From Candidatus Limivivens intestinipullorum (GTDB taxonomy: Bacteria > Bacillota > Clostridia > Lachnospirales > Lachnospiraceae): a stretch of 64,000 nt of DNA. A program made the position numbers and the translations under genes. Of the stretch, positions 1 through 7,706 are shown piece after piece. The stretch spans positions 1 to 64,000 of the forward strand of contig DVIQ01000019.1 in the NCBI GenBank assembly GCA_018711185.1. The letters are read 5' to 3'. The notes under the pieces were generated by a model. That model was given only the letters and a program-made list of their open reading frames with translations. It did not search any database and was not told the DNA's origin. Each line of letters opens with the position of its first letter. The first letter of the stretch is position 1.

Positions 1-1
1 C

Positions 2-466
2 CATGACTGGACAGACGCCACCTGCACGGAGCCGCAGACGTGTGCGAGGTGCGGAGCGACGCAGGGAAAGGCTTTAGGCCATGACTGGACAGACGCCACC
101 TGCACGGAGCCTCAGACGTGTGCGAGGTGCGGAGCGACGCGGGGAGAGGCTTTGGGTCACGACTGGGCAGACGCCACCTGCACGGAGCCGCAGACGTGTA
201 CGAGATGCGGAGCAACAAAGGGAGAGGCTTTGGGCCATGACTGGATGGAAGCTACCTGTACGGAGCCGGAGACATGCAGCAGATGTGGAGAGACGAGAGG
301 AGAGGCCCTTGGCCATAATTGGACAGATGCCACTTGTACTGAACCGGAGACATGCGCCAGATGCAAAGAGACGAGAGGAGAGGCTTTAGGCCATGATTGG
401 ACGGAGGCTACCTGTACGAATCCGGAAACCTGCAGCAGATGCAAAGAGACGAGGGGCGAAGCCCTG
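2..466 (+). repeat. Six in-frame tandem 78-bp coding repeats
   Basis: GHDW-type units begin every 78 bases (77, 155, 233, 311, 389; one more starts just before the window, and a divergent unit starts at 467). The first two or three units are almost identical at DNA level and later ones drift, so unit number is probably variable between strains. The array continues upstream of the window. Confidence 0.9.
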
Positions 467-1057
467 GGCCACAGCTTCGGTGATTGGGTTGTGACAACAG
501 AGCCCACCACCAGCAGCACAGGAGAGCGGACACGTACTTGTACAAGGTGCGGCGCCCAGGAGAAAGAAACGGTACAGCGTCTGAATATTGTTGGAAACGC
601 GTCTGACAATACGATTACAGGTATTTCTTCAGAGCTGGTTTACGGCATTCGCAGAAACATTACCTTTGAGGCGAATGGAGCGGGAATGTCCAATACCAGC
701 CCCATTAACGGAGATGTCCGCTATGTTCCGACTACCTGGGTAATCGGAAAGACAGAAAATTCCTTTGGAAGCGCGCCGTATTCCGTGACATTCCAGATGG
801 CGAATGCCGGAACTTTCACCCTGCGGGTGAATTTCCAGAAGCAGACCTACAATAACGGCTGGCAGTCCAGCGGTGAGTATGATGTAAAAGAAGTAACCTT
901 CCAGGTGTCTGAAAATGGAACAGCAGGAAGCGCTACGACTACAGGAAGTGTCCAGACTGGCGACAATACGCAGATCATACTCTTTGTGGTACTCCTTATT
1001 GTGGCTGCTGTGGTAATCGGCGTTGTGATTGTGGCTGGAAGAAAGAAAAAAAGGTAA
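2..1057 (+). CDS. Cell-wall-anchored repeat protein (5' end outside window)
   Basis: The reading frame is open from base 2, so the true start lies upstream. The protein begins with 26-residue repeats of the type GHDWTEATCTEPETCSRCGE, each with a CxxC pair, then a divergent last unit (GHSFGDWVVTTEP). A roughly 130-residue beta-rich domain follows. The C-terminus has VQTGD, a hydrophobic helix of about 24 residues and RKKKR, which fits a sortase-type sorting signal although the motif is not canonical LPXTG. It is therefore probably a surface protein. The CxxC repeats resemble zinc-ribbon-like repeats common in Lachnospiraceae surface proteins; metal binding is unproven. Function is unknown. A related repeat type occurs in the secreted protein at 31807-34839. 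Confidence 0.8.
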   Translation, partial: HDWTDATCTEPQTCARCGATQGKALGHDWTDATCTEPQTCARCGATRGEALGHDWADATCTEPQTCTRCGATKGEALGHDWMEATCTEPETCSRCGETRGEALGHNWTDATCTEPETCARCKETRGEALGHDWTEATCTNPETCSRCKETRGEALGHSFGDWVVTTEPTTSSTGERTRTCTRCGAQEKETVQRLNIVGNASDNTITGISSELVYGIRRNITFEANGAGMSNTSPINGDVRYVPTTWVIGKTENSFGSAPYSVTFQMANAGTFTLRVNFQKQTYNNGWQSSGEYDVKEVTFQVSENGTAGSATTTGSVQTGDNTQIILFVVLLIVAAVVIGVVIVAGRKKKR

Positions 1058-1062
1058 CTGTT

Positions 1063-1120
1063 CCGTCCGGGTCTGCGCATATCTGTGCGGACTGTAGGAA
1101 CATGATTCAGGAGGCAAGGG
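1063..1120 (-). repeat. Degenerate partial copy of the 134-bp element
   Basis: The stretch GGTCTGCGCA, GTGCGGAC, then GAACATGATTCAGGAG follows the same order as the right half of the 134-bp element read in reverse (compare 18432-18485 and 40490-40540). Its last bases form the left arm of the terminator at 1107-1156. Confidence 0.6.
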
Positions 1121-1156
1121 TCCGGCGTTGGTTAACTCTTGCCTCCTGATAGATTT
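1107..1156 (+). terminator. Terminator of the surface protein gene
   Basis: Perfect 12-bp stem, TCAGGAGGCAAG (1107-1118) with CTTGCCTCCTGA (1138-1149), followed by a short T-containing tail. It lies 50 bases after the stop codon. Confidence 0.75.
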
Positions 1157-1171
1157 TCGCGTGATTTGATA

Positions 1172-1200
1172 TTGACAAAATGAAAAACGGCTGGTATGCT
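1172..1200 (+). promoter_or_regulatory. glnA promoter
   Basis: TTGACA at 1172-1177 and TATGCT at 1195-1200 with a 17-base spacer. Expected transcription start is near 1207, giving a leader of about 175 bases before glnA. Confidence 0.75.
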
Positions 1201-1210
1201 GTTTACAGGC

Positions 1211-1251
1211 AAAGGCGCTCTGAAAGGATCAGTGCGCTTTTTCTGTTTTTT
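1211..1251 (+). promoter_or_regulatory. glnA leader attenuator hairpin
   Basis: AAAGGCGC (1211-1218) pairs with GCGCTTTT (1234-1241), with an inner CTGA/TCAG stem, and a T-rich run continues to 1251. This is an intrinsic-terminator shape between promoter and gene. The gene after glnA encodes an ANTAR-domain protein, a family known to suppress such leader terminators by binding RNA hairpins. The canonical pair of hexaloops was not resolved here, and the hairpin starts very close to the predicted transcription start, so attenuation is inferred. Confidence 0.5.
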
Positions 1252-1383
1252 AACCGAATCGGGAAGCTCCCTGTTTCATTGCGCGAAAAGACAAGCAGGG
1301 GACAGGACTTGCCGGGAAAAGCAAAAGAAGCGAAAATAATCGGAAAGGGTGCTGCCTGCGGCGGCAGCGGAATGGAGATTGGT

Positions 1384-2712
1384 ATGAATTATAAGAAGGA
1401 AGAAATACTGCGCCTTGTTCAGGAGGAGGATGTGGAATTTATACGGCTTCAGTTTACGGATATGTTCGGCACTTTTAAAAATGTGGCGATAACGTCCAGC
1501 CAGCTGGAGAAGGCCCTGGATAACCGGTGCATGTTCGACGGTTCCTGTATAGACGGCTATGTACGAATAGAGGAGTCGGATATGTATCTGTATCCGGATC
1601 TGAATACGCTGGCTATTTTTCCGTGGCGGCCTCAGCAGGGAAAGGTGGCGCGTTTGATCTGCGATGTGTACCGGCCGAACGGGCAGCCCTTTGAGGGAGA
1701 CCCCAGGCATATTCTGAAAACGGTTCTCTCCCAGGCAGAGGAAATGGGATATACCTTCCATGTGGGGCCAGAGTGTGAATTTTTCCTCTATCACACAGAT
1801 GACGACGGGCAGCCGACCACCGTTACCCATGAAAAGGCCGGCTATTTCGATGTGGGGCCGGTTGACCTGGGGGAAAATGCCCGCCGGGATATGGTTCTGA
1901 CTCTGGAGGAAATGGGATTTACTATTGAAGAATCGCACCACGAGGTTTCTCCGGGACAGCATGAGATCGATTTTCTTTATGACGAGGCGCTGAATACGGC
2001 GGATAATATTATGACCTTTAAGCTGGCGGTGAAAACCATCGCGAAACGGCATGGTCTCCACGCTACATTTATGCCGAAACCAAAGTCCGGCATTAACGGT
2101 TCCGGAATGCACACAAATATGTCCTTGTTCCGAGATGGTGAAAATGCCTTTGCGGACAGCCGGGACCCTCTGGGACTCAGCCGGGAGGCGTACTGGTTTA
2201 TCGGAGGTTTGATGAAGCATGTCAAGGGAATGGCGGCCATCACGAATCCTCTCGTGAATTCTTATAAACGGCTGGTTCCGGGGTTTGAGGCACCGGTTTA
2301 TATTGCCTGGTCGGCTACAAACCGAAGCCCGCTGATCCGGATTCCTGCCACCAGAGGAGAGAATACCAGGATTGAGCTGCGATGCCCGGATCCGGCGTGC
2401 AATCCCTACCTGACGTTGGCGGTCTGCCTGGCGGCCGGGCTGGCCGGCATCCGCAATCAGATCGATCCGCCGGCAGCGGTTGACCAGAACATTTTCCATA
2501 TGACGGAAGCTCAGAAGGAAGAGCTGCATATTGAGTCTCTGCCGGGGAATCTCTGGGAGGCGCTGAACGAGCTGGAAAAGGACCCGCTTTTGATGGATGT
2601 TCTGGGCAGCCGGTTCGCGAAAAATTATCTGGAAGCAAAAAGGATGGAATGGACGGAGTACAGCCGTCAGGTTTCCCAATGGGAAATTGATCAGTATTTG
2701 TACCGTATTTGA
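1384..2712 (+). CDS. glnA: Glutamine synthetase, type I (alpha-like)
   Basis: Makes glutamine from glutamate, ammonia and ATP in the cytoplasm. At 442 residues it has the usual GSI-alpha length. Visible family motifs are the N-terminal beta-grasp (RLQFTDMFGTFKN), GPECEFF for metal binding, NGSGMHTNMS near residue 240 and NRSPLIRIP with RGENTRIE further on. The start at 1384 is preceded by GGAG at 6-base spacing; an ATG 12 bases upstream and a longer upstream frame exist but begin inside the leader. It is followed 55 bases later by the ANTAR regulator gene. Expression is probably set by the leader hairpin at 1211-1251. Function is secure; the exact subtype is assigned from length and motifs only. 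Confidence 0.97.
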   Translation: MNYKKEEILRLVQEEDVEFIRLQFTDMFGTFKNVAITSSQLEKALDNRCMFDGSCIDGYVRIEESDMYLYPDLNTLAIFPWRPQQGKVARLICDVYRPNGQPFEGDPRHILKTVLSQAEEMGYTFHVGPECEFFLYHTDDDGQPTTVTHEKAGYFDVGPVDLGENARRDMVLTLEEMGFTIEESHHEVSPGQHEIDFLYDEALNTADNIMTFKLAVKTIAKRHGLHATFMPKPKSGINGSGMHTNMSLFRDGENAFADSRDPLGLSREAYWFIGGLMKHVKGMAAITNPLVNSYKRLVPGFEAPVYIAWSATNRSPLIRIPATRGENTRIELRCPDPACNPYLTLAVCLAAGLAGIRNQIDPPAAVDQNIFHMTEAQKEELHIESLPGNLWEALNELEKDPLLMDVLGSRFAKNYLEAKRMEWTEYSRQVSQWEIDQYLYRI

Positions 2713-2767
2713 GCGTGGAAAGGAAGATTTTTGACGCGCTGGAATCGTTTAGACAGGAGGTTGGACA

Positions 2768-3316
2768 ATGGTAAATGTAATCGTCGTTTTTCCAAATTTG
2801 GAAAATGCCAAAAGTGTTCGAAATCTCCTGATCCGCAACGGTTACAGTGTGGCTGGCGTATGCACAAGCGGCGCCCAGGCCCTTCAGGCGGCGGACCGGC
2901 TTACGGATGGCATCATTGTATGCGGCTATAAATTTTCGGATATGCTTTATACGGAGCTGCATGAGTGTCTTCCGCCCTCCTTTGAGATGCTGCTGGCCGC
3001 TTCGGACACTGTGCTGGGAATGGGGGTGAGCAGAGATATTGTAAGTCTGCCGCTTCCGCTGAAGGTACACGATCTGGTGAATACTTTGGAGATGATGACA
3101 GCGGCCCATCTGCGAAAGAAGCGGAAGCAGAAGGCAAAGCCGAAGGAACGTTCTTTGGAAGATAAACGGATCATCGAAAAAGCGAAGCAGCTTCTTATGG
3201 AGCGTAATCATATGACAGAGGATGAGGCGCACCGGTATATTCAGAAGTGCAGTATGGACAGCGGAAATTCCATGGTGGAGTCCGCGAAAATGGTATTCAG
3301 TCTGATGAAGTTTTAA
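2768..3316 (+). CDS. ANTAR-domain RNA-binding antiterminator with degenerate receiver
   Basis: This 182-residue protein has an N-terminal receiver-like fold (residues 1-115) and a C-terminal ANTAR domain (about 125-182; SLEDKRIIEKAKQLLMERNHMTEDEAHRYIQ). ANTAR domains bind paired RNA hairpins and prevent termination. In the receiver part the stretch where the phosphate-accepting Asp normally sits reads DGIIVCGYKF, so the acceptor appears to be missing and control by a ligand or partner is more likely than phosphorylation. AGGAGG precedes the ATG. Its place behind glnA and the hairpin in the glnA leader suggest it controls glutamine synthetase expression; that target is an inference. Confidence 0.9.
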   Translation: MVNVIVVFPNLENAKSVRNLLIRNGYSVAGVCTSGAQALQAADRLTDGIIVCGYKFSDMLYTELHECLPPSFEMLLAASDTVLGMGVSRDIVSLPLPLKVHDLVNTLEMMTAAHLRKKRKQKAKPKERSLEDKRIIEKAKQLLMERNHMTEDEAHRYIQKCSMDSGNSMVESAKMVFSLMKF

Positions 3317-3345
3317 TACAACTGCTTTATCGGAAATCCTTTTTC

Positions 3346-3374
3346 TGGAAAAGCCACGGACGGTGTGCTATAAT
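3346..3374 (+). promoter_or_regulatory. dapF-dapL promoter
   Basis: TATAAT at 3369-3374 with a weak TGGAAA 17 bases upstream (3346-3351), 53 bases before the dapF start. Confidence 0.55.
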
Positions 3375-3427
3375 ACGCTTATGCTGCGGCGGAGAAGAAG
3401 CTCCGCCAAGGGAAAGGAGAGTCTGCT

Positions 3428-4282
3428 TTGAAATTTACAAAAATGCACGGCATTGGCAATGACTATGTTTATGTAAATGGGTTTGCGGAAACGATCAGAA
3501 ATCCGGAAGAGACGGCCAGGCTTGTCAGCGATAGGCATTTCGGGATTGGGTCCGATGGCCTGATTCTGATAAAGCCGTCAGAGAAGGCGGATTTTGAGAT
3601 GGATATGTACAACGCCGACGGCTCCCGGGGAGCCATGTGCGGGAATGGGATCCGCTGCGTAGCCAAGTACGTTTACGATTACGGACTCACAGATAAGACG
3701 CGGATCAGCGTAGATACCCGAAGCGGTGTGAAATATCTGGATTTGACAGTGGAGAATCACAGGGTGACCCAGGTGAAGGTAAATATGGGAAACCCTGTTT
3801 TTGAGCCAAAGAAAATCCCGGTGCTTTCCGAGAAGGATCGGGTAATCAACGAGTCCATCCAGGCTGCGGACCGGGAATGGAAAATTACGGTGCTGTCCAT
3901 GGGAAATCCTCATGGGGTAATCTTTACGGAGGATGTAGATACGCTGGATCTGGAAAAAATCGGGCCAAAGTTCGAGCGTCATCCTTGGTTCCCGGACAGG
4001 ATCAACACGGAGTTTATCCGTGTGCTGGATGACCGTACGATTCAGATGCGCGTCTGGGAGCGGGGCTCCGGGGAGACCATGGCTTGCGGCACTGGCGCCT
4101 GCGCCGCCGCGGTGGCCAGCGCCTTGAACGGATATACGGGCCCGGAGGTTCGGGTGCGGCTGCTGGGAGGTGATTTGGACATTTTCTGGGACAGAGAGGA
4201 AAATCAGGTCTATATGACCGGTCCGGCGACTACGGTTTTCGAGGGTGAAATATATTTAGAAGGAGAAGAAGAACATGTTTAA
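3428..4282 (+). CDS. dapF: Diaminopimelate epimerase
   Basis: Interconverts LL- and meso-diaminopimelate, the last step before lysine and peptidoglycan cross-link precursor. 284 residues, normal length. The two catalytic cysteines are visible: Cys71 in [10 protein letters not shown] and Cys220 in [13 protein letters not shown]. It starts at TTG 3428 after GGAGAG; the N-terminus [14 protein letters not shown] matches the family, which supports this unusual start. It overlaps dapL by 8 bases, so the two consecutive enzymes are translationally coupled. Confidence 0.97.
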   Translation: MKFTKMHGIGNDYVYVNGFAETIRNPEETARLVSDRHFGIGSDGLILIKPSEKADFEMDMYNADGSRGAMCGNGIRCVAKYVYDYGLTDKTRISVDTRSGVKYLDLTVENHRVTQVKVNMGNPVFEPKKIPVLSEKDRVINESIQAADREWKITVLSMGNPHGVIFTEDVDTLDLEKIGPKFERHPWFPDRINTEFIRVLDDRTIQMRVWERGSGETMACGTGACAAAVASALNGYTGPEVRVRLLGGDLDIFWDREENQVYMTGPATTVFEGEIYLEGEEEHV

Positions 4283-5489
4283 GATTAACGACAATTACCT
4301 CAAGCTGCCCGGCAGCTATCTGTTTTCTACAATCGCGAAGAAGGTTGCGGCTTTCAGTGAGGCCCATCCCGATGCGTCCATTATCCGTCTGGGGATCGGC
4401 GACGTAACCCAGCCGCTTGCGCCGGTGATCATCGACGCTCTGCACAAAGCGGTGGACGAGATGGGACACGCGGAAACCTTCCACGGCTATGCTCCGGATC
4501 TGGGCTATGAATTTCTGCGCAATGCCATCGCGAAGAATGATTACCAGGACAGAGGCTGCGATATCCGGCCGGATGAGATCTTTGTGTCCGACGGCGCCAA
4601 GTGCGATTCTTCAAATATTCAGGAAATTTTCAGCGTGGACAACAAAATCGCGGTGTGCGATCCGGTATATCCGGTCTATGTGGACTCCAATGTAATGGCC
4701 GGCAGGACCGGAACCTATGATCCAGCCGCCGAGACCTGGAGCAATGTGATTTACATGCCCTGTACGGCGGAAAACAACTTTACGCCGGAGCTGCCAAAGG
4801 AGACGCCGGATCTTATTTACTTGTGCTTCCCGAATAATCCCACCGGAACTACCATCACCAAGGATCAGCTCCAGGTATGGGTGGATTACGCCAACCGGGT
4901 TGGCGCGGTGATTATCTATGACGCGGCGTATGAGGCGTATATTTCCGAGGAAAATGTGCCTCACAGCGTTTACGAATGCCAGGGAGCCAGAACTTGTGCC
5001 ATTGAGCTGCACAGCTTTTCAAAGAACGCGGGCTTTACCGGCACGCGGCTGGGCTACACAGTAGTTCCGAAGGATCTTAAATGCGGGGAGGTAGCCCTTC
5101 ATTCTCTCTGGGCAAGACGCCATGGAACCAAGTACAACGGAGCTCCGTATATTATTCAGAGAGCCGGAGAGGCTGTATATTCCGAGGAAGGAAAGAAGCA
5201 GTTAAAGAAGCAGGTGGCTTATTATATGAACAATGCCAGGATTATCTATGAGGGATTAAAGGAGTCTGGCTATACGGTATTTGGCGGCGTAAACGCGCCG
5301 TATATCTGGCTGAAAACACCGGATCATATGGATTCCTGGCAGTTCTTTGATTACCTTCTGGAGAAGGCGAACGTGGTTGGAACGCCAGGCTCTGGTTTTG
5401 GACCCAGCGGGGAGGGATACTTCCGGCTGACGGCTTTTGGAAGCTGCGAGAACACGAAGGCTGCCATTGAGCGGATTAAAAAGCTGTAA
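4275..5489 (+). CDS. dapL: LL-diaminopimelate aminotransferase
   Basis: A PLP enzyme that makes LL-diaminopimelate directly from tetrahydrodipicolinate and glutamate, bypassing the acylated DapD/DapC/DapE route. 404 residues, typical. The PLP lysine lies in [18 protein letters not shown] (about residue 249); FPNNPTGTT and YDAAYEAY are class I/II aminotransferase signatures. The start overlaps dapF by 8 bases after AGGAGAAG. Pairing with dapF identifies the lysine variant this organism uses. Confidence 0.97.
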   Translation: MFKINDNYLKLPGSYLFSTIAKKVAAFSEAHPDASIIRLGIGDVTQPLAPVIIDALHKAVDEMGHAETFHGYAPDLGYEFLRNAIAKNDYQDRGCDIRPDEIFVSDGAKCDSSNIQEIFSVDNKIAVCDPVYPVYVDSNVMAGRTGTYDPAAETWSNVIYMPCTAENNFTPELPKETPDLIYLCFPNNPTGTTITKDQLQVWVDYANRVGAVIIYDAAYEAYISEENVPHSVYECQGARTCAIELHSFSKNAGFTGTRLGYTVVPKDLKCGEVALHSLWARRHGTKYNGAPYIIQRAGEAVYSEEGKKQLKKQVAYYMNNARIIYEGLKESGYTVFGGVNAPYIWLKTPDHMDSWQFFDYLLEKANVVGTPGSGFGPSGEGYFRLTAFGSCENTKAAIERIKKL

Positions 5490-5506
5490 AATATAGAAAA
5501 AATAAC

Positions 5507-5533
5507 AATACCCCGATTTTGTATCGGGGTATT
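5507..5533. terminator. Shared terminator between dapL and asnA
   Basis: AATACCCCGAT (5507-5517) pairs with ATCGGGGTATT (5523-5533). A-rich and T-rich flanks on either side let it work for both convergent genes. Confidence 0.85.
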
Positions 5534-5543
5534 ATTTGACTGA

Positions 5544-6554
5544 CTATAGAAGCGCGAGTCCGCGTTCCTGGGCCTGTTTTTGAATTTCCTCCGGCCAGAG
5601 GGAAACCTGCACTTCTCCGATGTGGGCCTTTCTTAAATAGAACATACAGATACGGGACTGGCCGATGCCGCCTCCGATGGTGTAGGGAAGGGCACGGTCC
5701 AGAATCGCTTTTTGGAAAGGAAGCTGGGCCCGTTCCGGACACCCGGCCAAATTAAGCTGACGCAGAAGCGCCTCCTCGTCCACGCGGATTCCCATAGAAG
5801 AAAGCTCCAGAGCAATGTCCAGAACCGGATAATATACGATAATGTCTCCGTTTAAGGACCAGTCATCGTAGTCCGGTGCGCGGCCGTCATGGGGAATGCC
5901 GGAAGCCAGCAGGCCGCCGATCTGCATAATAAAGACGGCGCCCTTTTCTTTTGCGATGGCGTACTCGCGCTCCTTGGGCGTTTTATCCGGCATCCGGTCT
6001 TCAAGCTCCTGAGAGGTGACAAAACAGATGTCCGGAGGAAGAATTTCCGTTATATAGTCGTACTGGATGGACATGTATTTTTCTGTTTTTTTCAGAGCCT
6101 TGTAAACCTGACGTACCACGGCTTCCAGGGTTTCCCTGTTTCGCTCCTCTTTTTTGATAATTTTTTCCCAATCCCACTGATCCACGTAAATCGAATGGAT
6201 GTTGTCGGTTTCCTCGTCCCGACGGATGGCGTTCATGTCGGTATAAAGTCCTTCGCCGTAGGAAAAACCGTACTTTTTCAGGGCAAACCGTTTCCATTTT
6301 GCCAGAGAATGGACGATTTCCGCCTGGGCTTCGTTTTGCTCGCGGATGCCAAAGGTTACGGGGCGCTCCACGCCGTTGAGGTTATCGTTTAATCCGGACT
6401 GCGGGGTAACGAACAGCGGGGCGGAAACCCGGAGCAGATTCAGCCGGCGCGTCAGCTCGGACTGGAAGAAATCCTTCACTACTTTGATGGCTACCTGAGT
6501 GTCGTGAAGATTCAGATCGGAATGATAGGTTTCCGGTATGTTTAGCTGGTTCAT
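5544..6554 (-). CDS. asnA: Aspartate--ammonia ligase (AsnA-type asparagine synthetase)
   Basis: Makes asparagine from aspartate, ammonia and ATP, without glutamine. 336 residues, normal for AsnA, a class II aminoacyl-tRNA-synthetase-like fold. Family stretches include LFVTPQSGLNDNLNGVERPV near the N-terminus and GGGIGQSRICMFYL near the C-terminus. I chose ATG at 6554 because AAAGGAG lies 8 bases upstream; a GTG nine bases earlier would touch the ribosome binding site. It runs convergent to dapL. Use of free ammonia fits the ammonia-assimilation theme of glnA. Confidence 0.96.
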   Translation of the reverse strand: MNQLNIPETYHSDLNLHDTQVAIKVVKDFFQSELTRRLNLLRVSAPLFVTPQSGLNDNLNGVERPVTFGIREQNEAQAEIVHSLAKWKRFALKKYGFSYGEGLYTDMNAIRRDEETDNIHSIYVDQWDWEKIIKKEERNRETLEAVVRQVYKALKKTEKYMSIQYDYITEILPPDICFVTSQELEDRMPDKTPKEREYAIAKEKGAVFIMQIGGLLASGIPHDGRAPDYDDWSLNGDIIVYYPVLDIALELSSMGIRVDEEALLRQLNLAGCPERAQLPFQKAILDRALPYTIGGGIGQSRICMFYLRKAHIGEVQVSLWPEEIQKQAQERGLALL

Positions 6555-6601
6555 GGTGAACACTCCTTTTATATGGTGATGCCTGCAGCTGCCAAAAGGA
6601 C

Positions 6602-6630
6602 GCAGCGGTTCAGCAGGGCTGAACCGTTAC
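6602..6630. repeat. 29-bp palindromic element, copy in asnA leader
   Basis: Bases 6602-6630 carry GCGGTTCAGC paired with GCTGAACCGT around a short centre, the same 29-bp palindrome found at 26857, 25438, 47292 and 60367. It lies in the asnA leader. Flanking 8-mers do not match clearly, so insertion is older or the copy is degraded. Confidence 0.7.
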
Positions 6631-6659
6631 TTAAAGAATGAACAGCTGCCGTCTGTTTT

Positions 6660-6688
6660 ATGGTAACATAGTTTTCCGGGGTTGTAAA
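6660..6688 (-). promoter_or_regulatory. asnA promoter
   Basis: On the minus strand, TTTACA (complement of 6683-6688) and TACCAT (complement of 6660-6665) have a 17-base spacer. The resulting leader of about 100 bases holds the 29-bp palindrome; no T-box motif was seen in it. Confidence 0.5.
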
Positions 6689-6822
6689 TAAACAGTTCCG
6701 CCTTGCTGAACCGTTACATGCAAAATCCATTTAAAATCGCCTTCGGCGATGGGATTTTGCACTCCTGAATCACGTTCTTACGGTCCGCGCAGCATGTGGG
6801 CAGACCTGGGCTGAACTGTTAC
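6689..6822 (+). repeat. 134-bp multi-hairpin element, full copy 1
   Basis: Same order of parts as the copies at 39577 and 63442: a left palindrome (here ACAGTTCC to GAACCGTTAC), a hairpin with arms GCAAAATCC and GGGATTTTGC around ATCGCC/GGCGAT, a third GC-rich hairpin, and a right end CTGAACTGTTAC. It lies between the divergent asnA and regulator genes. Flanks share only a TTGT core, so no convincing target duplication. Confidence 0.85.
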
Positions 6823-6851
6823 CTTGTGCTTCAACAAAAAATTGAAACTTC

Positions 6852-6880
6852 TTGACAAATTATTTAATCGATGGTACATT
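6852..6880 (+). promoter_or_regulatory. Promoter of the YheO-type regulator
   Basis: TTGACA at 6852-6857 and TACATT at 6875-6880, spacer 17 bases. Confidence 0.65.
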
Positions 6881-6982
6881 AAGTCTGACTGGAATGTCCG
6901 CCAGACTTGCTGCTGAGGGTACGGATTGTGTGCAAGGGCGGCGTTTCCGGGAAATTATTGAAGAATACAAGGGAGCGTTTTT

Positions 6983-7633
6983 ATGGGATATGTAAGCGAT
7001 AACCTGAACCTGCTTTCGGATATAGCGAAATGTATAGCGATGCAGTTTGGGGAAAACTGCGAAGTGGTTCTCCATGATTTGACACTGCCCTATAATAAAA
7101 CGATTGTGGCCATATGGAATGGACATGTCACAGGCAGAAAAGTGGGAGACGGAGGAACGAATGCGGGACTTGAGATCTTAAAGGGATCGGTTGCGCCAAA
7201 TGACCAGTACGGTTATATCAATACGATTCCGAATGGAAAAATTCTGCGCTCCTCCAGCAAATATTTTCGTGACGAATACGGAAAAGTAAACGGCAGCATG
7301 TGTATCAACATGGATATTACAGAGCTGGTGAAATGCGAAAATCTCCTTCATGCCATGACAACGGAGCCCGGAGAACAGCCGGAGAAGTCTAAGGAGTTTT
7401 TTGTAGGAAACATCGATGAGCTTTTGGAGCAGATGATGCAGGAAGCGGTTCTGGCAACCGGAAAGGATATCAAACGGCTGACCAAGGAGGAAAAGGTTTC
7501 CATTGTGCACCTCTTGGATAAAAGAGGATTCTTCCTGATTAAAAAGTCCGCGGAGAAGCTTGCGCATTACCTGGGGCTTTCCCGCTACAGCATCTATAAT
7601 TACCTGAATGAAGCGAACGGGGAAAATACATAA
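6983..7633 (+). CDS. YheO/DauR-family PAS-HTH transcriptional regulator
   Basis: 216 residues: an N-terminal YheO-like PAS domain (about 1-120; ENCEVVLHDL, GSMCINMDIT) and a C-terminal helix-turn-helix (about 160-212; KSAEKLAHYLGLSRYSIYNYLNE). Characterised relatives include DauR, repressor of D-arginine utilisation. It stands beside a D-aminoacylase gene on the opposite strand and a D-threonine-aldolase-type gene, so control of D-amino-acid catabolism is a reasonable inference. The start follows AAGGGAG. The ligand cannot be read from the sequence. Confidence 0.85.
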   Translation: MGYVSDNLNLLSDIAKCIAMQFGENCEVVLHDLTLPYNKTIVAIWNGHVTGRKVGDGGTNAGLEILKGSVAPNDQYGYINTIPNGKILRSSSKYFRDEYGKVNGSMCINMDITELVKCENLLHAMTTEPGEQPEKSKEFFVGNIDELLEQMMQEAVLATGKDIKRLTKEEKVSIVHLLDKRGFFLIKKSAEKLAHYLGLSRYSIYNYLNEANGENT

Positions 7634-7638
7634 GAGTC

Positions 7639-7686
7639 ATGCGTCTTGAAAAGAGGTCTTTCCTCTGATCAAGACGCATTTTTTGC
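7639..7686. terminator. Terminator between regulator and D-aminoacylase genes
   Basis: ATGCGTCTTGA (7639-7649) pairs with TCAAGACGCAT (7669-7679), followed by six T. A second small stem (AGAGG/CCTCT) lies in the loop. It sits between convergent genes. Confidence 0.85.
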
Positions 7687-7706
7687 GCTTTTGTTTCCTG
7701 CGCAGG

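Noticed and set aside
2..466. Regular 78-bp repeats considered as a CRISPR array
   Set aside because: There are no unique spacers; the whole unit repeats and is in frame within a coding region.
1180..1383. Longer glnA reading frame beginning at 1180
   Set aside because: It starts inside the promoter-leader region ahead of the predicted transcript start; ATG 1384 has a ribosome binding site and gives the family length.
1276..2679. 467-codon open frame opposite glnA
   Set aside because: Antisense shadow created by the codon pattern of glnA; no family features.
6555..6659. T-box leader for asnA
   Set aside because: No T-box antiterminator sequence is present on the minus strand; the hairpin there is the 29-bp palindrome.
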